A stretch of 64,000 nucleotides of DNA from Ascarosepion bandense (GCA_037127315.1 JBBBDQ010001293.1:1-64000), one strand, 5' to 3'. Positions 21,033 through 32,215 are shown, numbered from the stretch's first letter. Made by a program: numbers and translations. Notes: generated from the letters alone by a model not told the origin.

Positions 21033-21292
21033 GTGTATATTTATTAATATATATGTAATACGGGTCTGTTCATACATTGAGCACATTTTTATCAACACCT
21101 GAAAATAACAATATACATATGCAAATGCTCCTCATTTGCATATTTTTCAACTTACATCTCTCTCTCTATATATACGTATATTAGTTCAAAGGTTTGTTAG
21201 TGGATATTCGTATTTGAAATATTTACCCCATTTTTAATTGACAAAAAATTTTCATTATGTTTATCGGTCTGTGCGATCAATAAAACAACTGT

Positions 21293-21393
21293 GTTCTTCA
21301 GCAGGAATTGAACATGCACCCTTTTGTATGAGAAACCACCGTTTGATCGAGCACTCTTAACTACTCGGCTACAGCGCACCACTACTGTTTCCT
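21293..21393 (-). mobile_element. tRNA-like sequence (SINE head or tRNA pseudogene)
   Basis: The minus strand reads GCTGTAGCCGAGTAGTTAAG (A-box-like), then GAGTGCTCGATCAAACGGTG, then GTTCAATTCCTGC (B-box). The ~75-nt layout with TAGCCGAGT.GTTAAG resembles Ser/Leu-type tRNAs. Acceptor pairing is not kept and no body shared with S1 or S2 was seen, so I call it a tRNA-derived relic rather than a gene. Confidence 0.5.
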
Positions 21394-21419
21394 CGTTTAA
21401 TGAAAGCACTTGCACACAC

Positions 21420-22549
21420 AGATATTTAAATTTATTTATATGAAATCGAGATATATAAATTCATATTTAAAAGCAAAAGGGGGCTTAAAAATATTGACTT
21501 GCTCTTATACTTTATGCAAAGAGAGAGACTGCCTGTTGTGTAAATGTCAATTTTCAAACTTGTTAATTAACTAACACTGATGGAAAATGTATAGGGGGTC
21601 GATATATAAGTAATGTTATTCCCAAATTAATTTTTAAATTGTTTGACAGGAATCATAGTTTTGTTTTGTTTTTTAACTATAAATCACAAAATGCTATGAA
21701 CCATTCTAAAACTTTTAACGTATATTTTTCATAGTACTTCCAGGAAAACCTGTTGCTAGATTTGACGAAAAAAAAAAACTGCACGAAATAAATCGATTTA
21801 GGTCGAGGGGGACTAATTGAAATTTAAACTTCGGTTTAGCTTGATGACTGCGATGTGGTGATTGTGCGTTTATATATATATATATATATATAACTGATAA
21901 TTTTAACTGATAAATCAACAAAATTACACAAAAATTTATAGAAATACTAAAAAGCATATATATTCATTAAAATTGCTATTGGATTTAACCACAATCAGCA
22001 GACGACTTCAGAAACTTCTGCATCTATTACTAAAAGAGTCTACTACCACATTTCTTACATTTTGTTCATACTAGTGTCGCATGAAATTTTGTAGGACACA
22101 CGCTAATCTGCGCCCCCCCCCCCCCCACACACACACGTTAGTCGTAACGGAACCTATGTTTCAATACGATCCGGCCGTAATTTTGTATTTGAAATTGGTA
22201 TGATATAACTAACGGTGGACGTTTTAAAAGCACTTTAAATTTAAACTTAAATTTAATCGAGTGTTCACATTCATTGGAAAAAAGAAATTGACTCAGTCAC
22301 CAAATGATCTAGATTAAAAATTAATTCGTTTATCCACAGGCATCATCACTACCCAACAATTCTCCAGTTATTAAGTTTGATAAAAGTTTAAAGTAGAATA
22401 AGAAACCAGACATCAAAGTTTGTAAAAATACTTTGGTGTCGCGTAGTATTAACAGCGCCTACTGTAAACTAAACGAAGACACGAAAGATTTGAACATTTG
22501 GTGGGAGAAACTGGCCTCCAAATTTTGTAAAATATGTTTTGATATGCAC

Positions 22550-22550
<1 letters not shown>
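21420..22550. other. No gene recognised
   Basis: AT-rich with a (TA)n at 21870-21891 and a C-run followed by CA units at 22114-22136. Short frames only. Confidence 0.45.
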
Positions 22551-22551
<1 letters not shown>

Positions 22552-22591
<40 letters not shown>

Positions 22592-22621
22592 AGAGAGAGA
22601 ATATATATATCAGAGAGAGAG

Positions 22622-22665
<44 letters not shown>

Positions 22666-22695
22666 GGAAAGAGAGAAAATATAAACAGGAAGAGG

Positions 22696-22734
<39 letters not shown>
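22552..22734. repeat. Compound (TA)n/(GA)n microsatellite block
   Basis: TA arrays at 22552-22588, 22622-22641 and 22698-22734, interleaved with GA arrays. Frames of 83 and 138 codons here are translated repeats. Confidence 0.95.
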
Positions 22735-22737
<3 letters not shown>

Positions 22738-22740
22738 GCA

Positions 22741-22945
22741 TGTCCACATTGCCGAATGGTTAAAACATTCTTTATCCTGTATATAGGATCTGAGTTCTAA
22801 TCTCACTATAGTCGATTTTACAATAAGGTTACTGTCTGAAAATACGAGCCATCGTCTAGCTGTATAGATAAACACTTCTCCGTGGTGTAATGGTTAACAA
22901 GTGTTTTGAGATCTCTTCTCACACATCAGTTTGGACATAGTGCGT
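22741..22945 (+). mobile_element. Two tRNA-like sequences in tandem
   Basis: First: TTGCCGAATGGTTAAAAC (A-box-like) with GAGTTCTAATCTCAC (B-box-like) at about 22748-22806. Second: TCTCCGTGGTGTAATGGTTA (A-box-like, Glu/Gly/Lys type) at 22876-22895, followed by a degenerate remainder. Both are on the plus strand and lead into a 5S-derived sequence at 22967. Neither forms a full cloverleaf by eye. Confidence 0.5.
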
Positions 22946-22966
22946 TCAGTCATCACTTGGTACACT

Positions 22967-23062
22967 TACGGCCACATCACGTTAAACCAACGGTTTCCGA
23001 ACGATCACCGAGGTTAGGTAAGATCGCTCCTTATTAGTAACATATCACTCAATAAGTCCCGG
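22967..23062 (+). pseudogene. 5S rRNA-derived pseudogene
   Basis: CTTACGGCCACATCACGTTA, then CCGAACGATCACCGAGGTTA, match the first half of 5S rRNA. The remainder (box C region) is scrambled and lacks the GGGTGACCGC motif. Here the 5S part comes after tRNA-like units, the reverse of the composite SINEs. Confidence 0.7.
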
Positions 23063-23218
23063 GCCTGACATATATATGTCGCCATTAATAACAAATCCAT
23101 ATGATTTTTATGAAGTACTAACCTTCAAATGGCATATGACAAAATTTGGGCCTAATTGGATTATTAGTTTACAAATTACAGTTATTTAAGTGAAGCTACG
23201 GTATCAAATTTTCAAATG

Positions 23219-24300
23219 AATGGAAAAATCTGAATTTCTTGTATTGATAAAGCATTACTTTCTGATGGAAAAATACTTTTATAAAGCAATGGCTTGATAA
23301 GCGTTATTCAGACGCTACTGTGTTGGAAACATTGGTTAAGAGGTGGTATGCTGACTTTAAACGCGGTCGTACACACGCAAATGTTGCTGAATGCTCAGGT
23401 CGCCCAAAATCGACAGTTGTTCCTGAAAACCTCACAAAAAAAACCTCCACAAACTCGTTTTGACCGATCATAAATTGAAGTTGCGTGAGATAGCGGAGGA
23501 ATTGAACTCATCAGAAGGAAATGTATTAACCATTTAACATGAACAATTATCCGAGAAAGCTGTGTTAAAAGATAACAACGCCTCGAAGATTCAAAACGTT
23601 GTTTGCAACAATTTCAACGCAGAAAGAACGAATTTTTGCGTAAATAAGGGACAATGGATGAAATATGGATTCATCATTTCATTTAGGAGTCAAATTGGCA
23701 GTCAGCTGAGTGGACAGCAACAGGTGAAAACCGTCCAAAGCCACCAAAGATGCAAATATCAACAGGCAAGATTTTGGCCTCCGTATTTTTCGATGCGCAA
23801 GGTACTTTTTCAATTGATTAATTTGAGAAAGTACGAACCATCAATCGCGAATATAACAATAACAATAACAAAATTGGTACGTTTGATGGAATAAATTGCC
23901 AAAAAACGGCGACAAATGAAGAAAAAAGTGATCTTTCACAAAGACAACGCACCGTGTTACAAGTCGATCGCAACGATAGAAAAACTACATGAATTGCACT
24001 TCGAATTGATTCTGCATCCCCTCTATTCTCCAGATCTGTCCCCCAGTGACTGCTGTCTGTTTGCACACCTTAGCAGAAAGCTCCACGGAAAGAGATTTGG
24101 CTCCAATAAAGAAGTAATACCGGAAACTGAAAAGTATTTTCAGGCCAAATATAAATCGTTCTACAAAAAATTGCATCGAATTGTTAGAGAAGCGTTGGAA
24201 TCAGTGTCTCATCCCAGAAGGAGTCTACGTTGATGAATAAGGTCAAATTTTGCCTAGAAGTTGTTTTATTAGTTAGATTCGGGATTTATTGAATGACGTG
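23219..24300 (+). mobile_element. mariner-family transposase pseudogene
   Basis: Fragments of one mariner transposase in order. MEKSEFLVLIKHYFLMEK opens at 23219. Next is WYADFKRGRTHANVAECSGR then PKSTVVPENL (about 23345-23440), then KLKLREIAEELNSSEGNV. The first catalytic Asp lies in MDEIWIHHF near 23654, in a different frame from its neighbours. A 105-codon frame (23916-24233) has VIFHKDNAPCYKSIAT with the second Asp, then LHPLYSPDLSPSDCCLF with the third. The domain pattern is DD34D. There are at least four frameshifts plus stops. A possible 3' terminal repeat lies at GGGATTTATTGAATGACGTG (24282); its 5' partner was not found. Confidence 0.85.
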
Positions 24301-24499
24301 TTACCTAGATGACGTACTGCTTTGAAAGAAAAGGTGCCTGTCAACTTAAATGCGCAGGTGATGTAATGGAAAGGAATTGTTAGTCAGAGAGCAGAACTCG
24401 AATTCCTGTTGGGTTTTATTCACTTACGCAAAAATACCCTTAGAAAGCCTGTGAATTCATCTTTAATACCATCAGGGTTAATTATAAGCACTTGTATCT

Positions 24500-24717
24500 T
24501 CTATGTGCTATGTTCATTCTGAACGTAGACGATCATGGCCTTCCACTTTTCCATATCTCTAATGGCCGATAGCACGATTTTTCCTGTTAGCACACCCTTT
24601 TTCCGATCTGCCATTCATTTGTTCAAGCCCCTCAAGTATGTTACGCGTTGCTTTCTCTTGTCTTTTTCCCTTATCTGACCTGTGAGTATCAGATCTTACT
24701 CTCATTTTTCATTACTG
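24500..24717 (-). mobile_element. LINE-B copy, 3' part (right of a nested LINE-A)
   Basis: Starts with the family terminus ACGTAGACGATCATGGCCTT and continues with the stretch that follows KEGLENL in other copies. It stops at TTTTTCAT (24717) where a LINE-A begins; the LINE-B resumes at 25312. Confidence 0.75.
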
Positions 24718-25311
24718 CTGTCATATTTGGTTGGGTGCTCCTGATATCCACCTCAGGATCCAGCGGAGAAACCGTAATGTAATCGATCCCAACTTGGCAG
24801 CTCAGATGCAGTCACTTTCTCGCCGGCGTAATGTGGCTTCCCTGTATCTCTCCTACAGATAATTTCGCGGTTTCTGGTCCGATGAACTTAGCTCACTGGT
24901 GTCCCCATGTATAAATTTACTCGAGCTACTAGACTAGCAACTAGGTTCCACCCTTTTACAGTGAAACCAATGAAATATAAGCTTAACTTCTACTCTAGTA
25001 GCTTCTTTTCTCGCGCTTCCTGCCTGTGAAATTCCCTTCCGTATACTTGCTACCTCGACAGCTACAATATCCAAGAATTTAAATGTGAGGTCAATAGTAA
25101 TTTCCTATCTCACTAACTCGCATCCCCTCTCTCATTCTCTTTTCTCCGTCCACTTCACTCTCATCACACCAGGATTCTCATCCTTCTCTTACCCACTTGC
25201 TCAAACTCCCTATACACTGTTTCTCTTTCTCATCACTTTCCTCCTATGCAACTCCTTGTGAACCAGTGGCAGTAAAACTGCCTTACTTGGGGTGAAATGA
25301 TTAAAAAAATC
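24718..25311 (+). mobile_element. LINE-A, 5'-truncated, inserted into LINE-B
   Basis: Starts inside the coding region at TACTGCTGTCATATTTGG (equivalent to 54941 and 45400) and runs through the tail to the terminal motif GGGGTGAAATGATTAAAAAAA. The right boundary is sharp: LINE-B sequence TCCCAGGAAACTCAGCTGTC continues directly after the A run. Several stops interrupt the frame. Confidence 0.8.
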
Positions 25312-25640
25312 CCAGGAAACTCAGCTGTCTTTTCTTGATATTAATTATCAATTTCCTTTTCCTTTTCATCCTTTCCACAGTCCCAATTTTGCTCACATTT
25401 TCGCTCCATGGTATTCGCAGCATCCTTCTGTAGAACCACATTTCATTTCCTTAAAGCCTCTCCTTCATTTTGCGGAGATGGCCCAGCTTTTACTGCCTTA
25501 ATATGGTAGTGAACAAACCTCATATAACAATGCAGTACTCACTTCTTTCTTTAGAGCGAAATTTTCCTGGCTCTCAGTAGTCTATTCATCTTCTGAAATA
25601 CATTCTATGCCAATTAACCTTTGGAACATTGTTATCTAAA
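25312..25640 (-). mobile_element. LINE-B copy, 5' side of the nested insertion
   Basis: Continuation of 24500-24717: TTCCTTTTCCTTTTCATCC, GCATCCTTCTGTAGAACC and GACAAACCTCATATAAC-like stretches correspond to 2560-2780 of the first LINE-B copy. Confidence 0.75.
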
Positions 25641-26143
25641 AAAAAATTACAATCTAAAAAATGTTTTTTTATATAATCGTTGATAAGATATAGAAAACGA
25701 ATCAAACAGTTGGTGCACGATACTAAGCGGCCTTGTGCCACATCTATCATACGTTTAGTAAATCGATAAATGACTATTTTATATTTGTGTGTGCGCACAG
25801 ACTAAGACTAAACTATAAAAATATCTCATGTCATTTTCAGTGTTGTCAGTTTAATAGTGTATGTGTGTGTGTGAAAGTGCTTACGAAAAAGAGAGACTGC
25901 GCACGTACAAGAAAAATGCAATTGAAAATTACCAGAAATGTCTTTTCACTCAAATTTTGGACTGCAGCAATTTTTACAAAAATCTGAATGTAATAAATCG
26001 AAACTTCTAAAATTTTCACGAATTCTATAAAACTAAATACGAAATCAATTATTTATAGTAAATTCAGTAAGGACTTGCAAATATTTGCTTTTCCTTTAAA
26101 CAAAATATGCAAATATTCAGTGAAGGCGAATAACTCTGTCCAC
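25641..26143. other. No gene recognised
   Basis: Frames of 70-84 codons without motif; a short (GT)n at 25859-25872. Confidence 0.4.
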
Positions 26144-26184
26144 CACACACACACACACACACACGCAGAAACACACACACACAC

Positions 26185-26236
<52 letters not shown>
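26144..26236. repeat. Compound (CA)n-(TA)n microsatellite
   Basis: Interrupted CA array, then 25 TA units. Confidence 0.95.
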
Positions 26237-26239
<3 letters not shown>

Positions 26240-27328
26240 GAAGCTTCTGCACGTATTTATCTTTATTCAATCTACGTCGGTTTAAATATCCAATGTCACT
26301 CCTCTACCATCTGTTTCATTTTAATAGTTTTCCATATTTTGAATTGTGCTGAATTGTTTCACTCAATTTAGTTTGGCTGACTGTTTATTTATTTTTTATT
26401 CTTCGAATAAACAGCCAGGCAATTTTCCCTCTGCGAATGACGCCAAACAGTCTGCTTCCGCGTTTCTTCTGCAAAATTGACAGCCTGTCTGTTTGGTAAT
26501 AACATCAGAGACGAAGACATTTTTTTCTCGTACTTTGCATTTAAAAAAATAATATGAAACTATTTTATTTCATTTTATTTATTGGTATAAACTAACATTA
26601 GCTCTGAGAAGAAAAAACAATTATAAATATCGGTTAAACTTTTAAATATGGCGGGAAAATTAGTATGTGATTTTCTTTTGAAGATCACAAACACGCAAAC
26701 GCTTGATAAATTTCTCATTGAACATTCATTTCGAAATCGAATAGGTTTTTGTACGACTTAGAGATTTGACATATCCGTCCTGGGTATGAAGATAAACTAC
26801 AATCGGCAACAAGAATTCTGATAAGATGAAGAGGTTGAAACATCACTGACTTGTTCTCTTTTCTTTTCACCATTTTTTTTTTTTGCTTTTCTTTCCTTCT
26901 TTCTGTTTACAGTTTAGGACTGAATTTACATCGGTTACAACAGTGTGGTCTTCAGGAAAGGGTCAGCCTATCGACCACCCCACCAACTATGTAATTGCTT
27001 AAGAGATTCCTGTTCCCTTTCCACTGGATTACGCTGGGTGCTGCGAGAAATAATGTTAATAAGTGATATCGGAGATACGTCAGCATTTAAAAATGCAGCG
27101 CCACTTCCTGCTTCTATTTTGAAGTGAAAGGACGTCTCAACGAGAATCTTGAGTATGACGATATACTACATCCGGCAGCAATCGAGAGGTTTTCAGTTGC
27201 GTGGAATCAACTTTTAATTACTATTGCATCCTAGCCCACCCTGGGCCTAGCTATGAAAAATAAATGTAAAACCCTCACAATAGGATCAAAACACATTGAA
27301 AGTATAAAAATTCCAGTATTTTTTAACA

Positions 27329-27329
<1 letters not shown>
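26237..27329. other. No gene recognised
   Basis: About 1.1 kb. A small inverted repeat (CTGTTTATT near 26381 and AATAAACAG near 26406) and a 60-codon frame at 26945-27127 are all I see. Confidence 0.4.
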
Positions 27330-27378
<49 letters not shown>

Positions 27379-27720
27379 GAAAAATAGAAATAGGATTGTT
27401 TTCTAAGGAGAGAAATTGGTATAGAAGAAAAAGTGCGAGAAGCCGTGAACGTTTTGTTTAAAGTGTAGATTTATTGTTGCTATTATTATAATTATTACTT
27501 GCTTTTTGTATGATATATTAAGTGTCCATAATAGTATATGTGTCGCTACACGTGTTTTGAGTCTAAAGTTGACTCTCTTCAAGTGAATAAACATGTGTCT
27601 TCATATATCGAGATCCTTTTGCTTTTCTGATGACCAAGGTATCGATAAGTCGAGTGGTAAATAAGTCAGAAAGTTCTTATTCGTGCGAGCGTGTTAGGTG
27701 TTTTGCACACGTGCAGGTTA
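27330..27720 (-). mobile_element. Hammerhead-relic repeat (family R2), copy 1, ending in (TA)n
   Basis: About 340 bp shared with 44199-44480 in the same orientation, for example AAAGTGCGAGAAGCC.TGAAC, ATGATATATTAAGTGTCCAT and GCTTTTCTGATG.CCAAG. Both copies abut a (TA)n array (27330-27375 here) at the same end. On the minus strand a degenerate hammerhead-like fold (27592-27541) lies about 165 bp before the array. No coding sequence. Confidence 0.6.
27541..27592 (-). ncRNA. Degenerate hammerhead-like motif (R2 copy 1)
   Basis: Minus strand: CAC, TTGAAGA (expected CTGAAGA), GAGTC-AACTTTA-GACTC (5 pairs), AAAAC (expected GAAAC), ACA-CG-TGT, A, GCGACAC. Stems II and III are intact but two core residues have changed, so it should be inactive. 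The other R2 copy keeps CTGAAGA, which supports a common active ancestor. Confidence 0.35.
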
Positions 27721-28051
27721 AGTTTCACCTGTCACTTTTGTTAAATGTAAAAAAAGCTTTTCACTGACTTGCGAAATTTGATTTCGTCTTTATACTTTGT
27801 TTTCAGCGATTTTGATTCAATTCCATTCTACGAGTCATCTCGTTATTTTTATTGTTTCTGGGATACTATTTAATTTTAGTGTGTGTTTGTGTATTTTATC
27901 GCGTTTGAATTTCTTGTGTCTGTGGGTGTGTCTTAGGTTTTTCATGTTGCTTTGTTGAGGGAAGTCTTGTATTTTTTAATAAATATTTCTTCCTGCATCA
28001 TAAGTGTGTCATAATCTGCATTTTGGTAGACAGGCATTACTTTGAATTAAC

Positions 28052-28055
<4 letters not shown>

Positions 28056-28086
<31 letters not shown>
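28056..28086. repeat. (TA)n microsatellite
   Basis: About 15 TA units. Confidence 0.95.
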
Positions 28087-28088
<2 letters not shown>

Positions 28089-28686
28089 AAGCTCAGAAAA
28101 AATTAAAGTTCAGTACTAAAGACCCATAAGAAGCTGATATTCTGTTAAACAAACATGTTTTATGAATAAATTTGCAAACAATGCAACGGTTTATGGTTGC
28201 ACCTCTAGAACATAGGACCTGACAGCTGATTTAATGCCTACTCTAGCTCTTACAGCTCAGTTAGGCGAATAACTTTACAATCATTAGAGATTTGAATTAA
28301 AGTTGCCCCGTCATCACTCTTCGCGGCATTGTGGGTGATAACTTATTTTTGCTCTACAACGCCTTTCCCTATAGATGAAACTGTGTCTCTTCGACCTCCC
28401 TCACTAATTTAATGGCAAACATATTCATATAAACCACATTACAGAGTTCAACCTGTTCAGACCTACACAGCCTAGGAGACGCTCGACCATGTGCACAGAG
28501 TCGACTTATCCTTATTCGCATCGACTTCCATCTCTAAGGAAGTTCCACTCACACATTCGCTTCTATGTTACTTTTTGTACATGATGCTTTGCTGATCATT
28601 AAGATAGTAACCACTTCAAGTCTAGGATGTATCTCCTTCCTATATATCTTCATAATATATACTTCTCACTTCATCTTTTGAAGCCC
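28087..28686. other. No gene recognised
   Basis: Mixed-composition 600 bp with no frame above 60 codons and no match seen in the window. Confidence 0.4.
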
Positions 28687-29055
28687 TTAAATCATCTTAT
28701 TCAGTAACTTTTTTGAGTGGCTCTCTGGCCTTGTACTAAATAAATAGTATGAGGCACTTGAATAGCTATTATAGATTTTACTGGGACTTATCTTTTTGCT
28801 TGATATTTTTCGTTCACAATTTCCCACGTTATTTAAATGTCTGCAGTGTCTGTTAGGATATCGAACGGATAAGTTACTTTGATTCACATGGTAAGCTGGT
28901 AATATTAGAATATCTAACTTAACCTTTTTGTTCTTCTTGAGGTCGTCTTCAGATATCACAAGTGCTACAAAACTCTTCGATTCTTCATGATAATGCCGAT
29001 CTAGATATCCACTGGTTAATGATAATTGTCTGCACTGTTTCACATAGATATTCAA
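28687..29055 (-). CDS. Unrecognised 122-codon open frame (doubtful)
   Basis: This is the longest frame in the window that is neither simple sequence nor a recognised transposon. It is basic and Ser/Lys/Asn-rich, starts MNIYVKQCRQLSLTSGYLDR and ends with KLLNKMI. I see no signal peptide, membrane segment or known domain. It lies immediately upstream, on the same strand, of nothing recognisable; a LINE-B remnant follows at 29135. At this base composition a 122-codon frame can occur by chance, so it is more likely spurious than a gene. Confidence 0.12.
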   Translation of the reverse strand: MNIYVKQCRQLSLTSGYLDRHYHEESKSFVALVISEDDLKKNKKVKLDILILPAYHVNQSNLSVRYPNRHCRHLNNVGNCERKISSKKISPSKIYNSYSSASYYLFSTRPESHSKKLLNKMI

Positions 29056-29134
29056 CTCTCATTTTACACCGAAGTAAGACTTTTCTAATATATATCCTCT
29101 AAGAATCGCAAAAAAATTATCTTAAAGTTTTTAA

Positions 29135-29755
29135 AACCTCATTTCTGACATTCACCTGCTCAGGCCCTTCAAATATGTTATCCGCTGCTTTCTTCTGTCA
29201 CTTTTTCTCTCTATGTGGCCTCTTAGTATCAGGTTCTCCAAGCCCTCATTCCTCATTGCCTATCCCAGGTAGTTTAGTTGCTTCTTCCTTATGCTCAGTA
29301 TTAATTTCCTTTTCGTTGCCATTCTTTCCAAGACCTCATCATTGCTCACATGCTCGATCCATGATATCCGCAGCATCCTTCTGTGGAACCATATTTTAGT
29401 TGCTTCAAGTTTTTCCTTCATCTTTGATGATATTGTCCAGCATTCACTGCTATATTGAAGAACTGACATCACATAGCAATCCAGTACTCTCTTCTTTGTT
29501 TCTAGCGAAATTTTCTTGTCTCTTACTACACTACTTCTGTTCTGGAACACGTTTTTGCTATGCCAATTCGACTGTGTCTCAACTTTCGACTTCTGTTAGA
29601 AAACTTCCCAGATACTTTAATTGTTATACCTGCTTGATTTTATTATCCCCACCGGTATTTGGCACTTTGGGCTGCTCTTTTTGCTGATGACGATGCATTC
29701 TGTTTTCTTGCAGTTTATTTGTAGTCTTTTCTTGTCACTCTCTTTAGAGTTCTCA
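29135..29755 (-). mobile_element. LINE-B 3' part
   Basis: A 96-codon open stretch (29550-29260) reads RDKKISLETKKRVLDCYVMS, then VLQYSSECWTISSKMKEKLE, then ATKIWFHRRMLRISWIEHVS. This is the best-preserved LINE-B tail in the window. Upstream, Q.TKCQI-type sequence continues to 29755; downstream it ends near 29135 without the terminal GATCATGGC motif. Confidence 0.8.
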
Positions 29756-30716
29756 AAATAAATGAATTAAAACAAATCAAATAACTTAAGACTTTCTGTA
29801 ATTCTTTAAAAAATATAACCTAATTTTATAATTCTTTTCGTTTAAATCACCTTGAATATTTTTATAAATTATTTTACCTACAAGTAAGACACTGAGATGC
29901 AGGGTGTGAAAGTTTGTGAAAAAAAACAAAAAAAAACATTATCAATGACCGAGACAAAAGAAATTTCAGAAATTACGAAGACAGAAGGTTACAATTGAAC
30001 TTCATTTAGTTTTTGAAGATCAAACTTGACTAGAAAGCAAGAATCCAAGTGTTCCACAAGCGACGGTGTGCAGAAGAAAAAACTGTTAGCATAGGACTTT
30101 TCAGTTTCATCAAGTTTTAAAATACTCTATGAGTTTCAGAAAATATTAACCGTTGGAACTGTGACAAAAACGATCATCCGCCATCGAGCGAGCTTCTGGC
30201 ATCGATGACTACATTCTGCTTGCAATCGGAGTAATAAAACGAAGATCTCCTAGGAAAAGATAGCTAAGAGTTTGAAAATCGATAACGGGCTTTTGCCATT
30301 TCAAGTGAGTTGGATTCAAGTAAAAGGGTCGGTTTTTGCTAAACGGAAAGGTGTCATTTTTCCCATGGCATCTGCGACATACCTTCTTGGAGATGCTTTA
30401 AATGTTGAAACGGAAAACTCTCCAGTACCCTAAGTATTCTCCAAACTTATTTCCATCGGAATTTTATTTGGTCTGGTCTCTACAAAACAATTTCGGTAAC
30501 AAAAGAATGACGCTGTACAACCAGTCTCAACCTAAAAACATTCATCCATAACAATAAAAATATAGGTTTTATACGAAAATTGTCTTGATCTGCTTGTAAA
30601 ATGAGTGGAGACAATTGTTAAAATCTACGCAGACTATCTATGTACTTGAGTGATAAGTATTTGTTTTTGTTTGTATGTACATTTTTTTAAATTTTCTAAT
30701 CGAGCACAAACCTTTG

Positions 30717-30777
<61 letters not shown>

Positions 30778-30947
30778 AGGGGATGGGCAAAATAATGTAA
30801 ACACAATAATAACATAATTAGTAATTCATCATCACTTTTTGGTGTGGGGGAGTAATTATTTTTACAGATATTATTTAAATAATTTATTAAAATCAACAGT
30901 CAGGACTCTTTAAAACTTTACGTGATCAGCTTCATCATATAGTCAGG
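29756..30947. other. Mostly unrecognised; possible N-terminal part of a Tc1/mariner relic
   Basis: At 30160-30380 the plus strand gives fragments such as EKIAKSLKIDNGLL that could belong to the DNA-binding part of a transposase. The convincing transposase sequence starts only at 30948. A (CT)n-(TA)n microsatellite lies at 30718-30772. Confidence 0.35.
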
Positions 30948-31210
30948 AACTCTTTCCGGAAGGAACTGCCATCTTGCAGGATAATGATACAGTCATTCGT
31001 CCCGCTAAAGTTGTAGCTGAATGGCCAGATGAATATTCAAGTAAAGAACAACAACTTATCTGGATACCACAATCACGGGATCTCAATATCATTGACCATT
31101 CATAGTTCATTTTAGAAAAGGAAACAAGTCAGGAGTCGATATCATCATCATTAAAAGAAAACGGAGACTGTTTTAACTGAAGAATGGATAAAAAAATATA
31201 TCGTCTGGAA
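30948..31210 (+). mobile_element. Tc1-like transposase C-terminal relic
   Basis: Plus-strand translation gives ILQDND, then AKVVAEWPDEYS, then WIPQSRDLNIIDHS. This matches the Tc1 pattern with the second catalytic Asp in QDN and a degenerate third site (SPDLNPIE expected). Stops follow within 40 codons. Confidence 0.6.
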
Positions 31211-31746
31211 ACAATACAATTTTTCACACAAAATTCAAATTGTAATTTTTTAAAAATATGCTTCTAGCACATATTGAAATAAATTTACTTGAAATTTCAA
31301 AGTGCTTCTATTATTTTGACAACCTACTCTATATGATAGACACTCTCGTCGTTTTAAGGTATGAGTATCGGACAGCCCCATTGTTTTTTGTTTATATTGT
31401 ATGTGACATATCAATCTCTCTAGGGACCTTTTGACATGTCCACGTATTATGCAAGAGCGAGTATATTGGAACATAGGAACAAGAAAATTTGCTGACGCTT
31501 TTCTTAGCTGGTCAATACGACTGAATTCGAAATGTCTGATACCATTCTGGCACAAATATATCTAGTTATTTTTATCAAGGGCAATTTGCTTGAATATCAG
31601 GTACATTGATAGAGAGAAGACTCTCTAGCTTATCTTAATAACTAAGATACTCACACCTAACTTTGTCCATTGTCAAAATGGTGGGACACGAGAACGTTAG
31701 GTATTCTATCGTCATTCACCCTTGCAACATGACCAGCGCAATGAAG
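31211..31746. other. No gene recognised
   Basis: A 101-codon minus frame (31555-31250) has no recognisable motif and no context. Confidence 0.35.
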
Positions 31747-31807
<61 letters not shown>

Positions 31808-32002
31808 AAGTACTTTAATCCAAAACGGAAAGATATGAAGAACCTGATCCTAATTAAAATTAAAAATTTTAATATTAAAAAATGATACAGGAAGAGAGCT
31901 CAGTGTAATTAAACTTAAAGATGTACTGTTGCTGAGGAGATGTAAAATCTCTCTTAGGCCTTTTATGTCGAAATGTTCATTCAACATTTTTGAATATTGA
32001 AA

Positions 32003-32050
<48 letters not shown>
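31747..32050 (+). mobile_element. Relative of the 0.9-kb foldback element between two (TA)n arrays
   Basis: The TA array 31747-31802, then 31809-31990 matching 1180-940 (minus), then the TA array 32007-32050. It carries one arm only (CTGTTGCTGAGG... to GAATATTG), so this is the non-foldback form of the repeat. Confidence 0.6.
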
Positions 32051-32056
<6 letters not shown>

Positions 32057-32109
32057 CATTCTTCTTTTTTAAACGAGTATTTACGTTTAGTAATATCAAA
32101 TCGTTGTTT

Positions 32110-32215
32110 ACACACACACACACACACACACATATATACATACATATATATATACACACATATATATGTATATATATATATGAATATATATATACATATA
32201 TATATATATGTCAGA
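32110..32215. repeat. (CA)n/(TA)n mixed microsatellite
   Basis: Interrupted CA then TATA/TACATA units. Confidence 0.9.

Larger units (their letters stand above)
20540..21140 (+). mobile_element. Hammerhead-bearing repeat (family R1), plus-strand copy split by an insertion
   Basis: The left part (20540-20630) holds a hammerhead-like motif and CCACAGACGTAGAATAATG. The right part (21033-21140) holds TGTTCATACATTGAGCACA and TTATCAACACCTGAAAATAA. These match, in order, the minus-strand R1 copy at 14284-14480. The two parts are separated by 402 bp bounded by 14-bp near-repeats (20617-20630 and 21033-21046, one mismatch), which looks like a target-site duplication. Confidence 0.65.

Noticed and set aside
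22459..22875. 138-codon minus-strand open frame
   Set aside because: Mostly Tyr-Ile and Ser-Leu repeats from (TA)n and (GA)n arrays.
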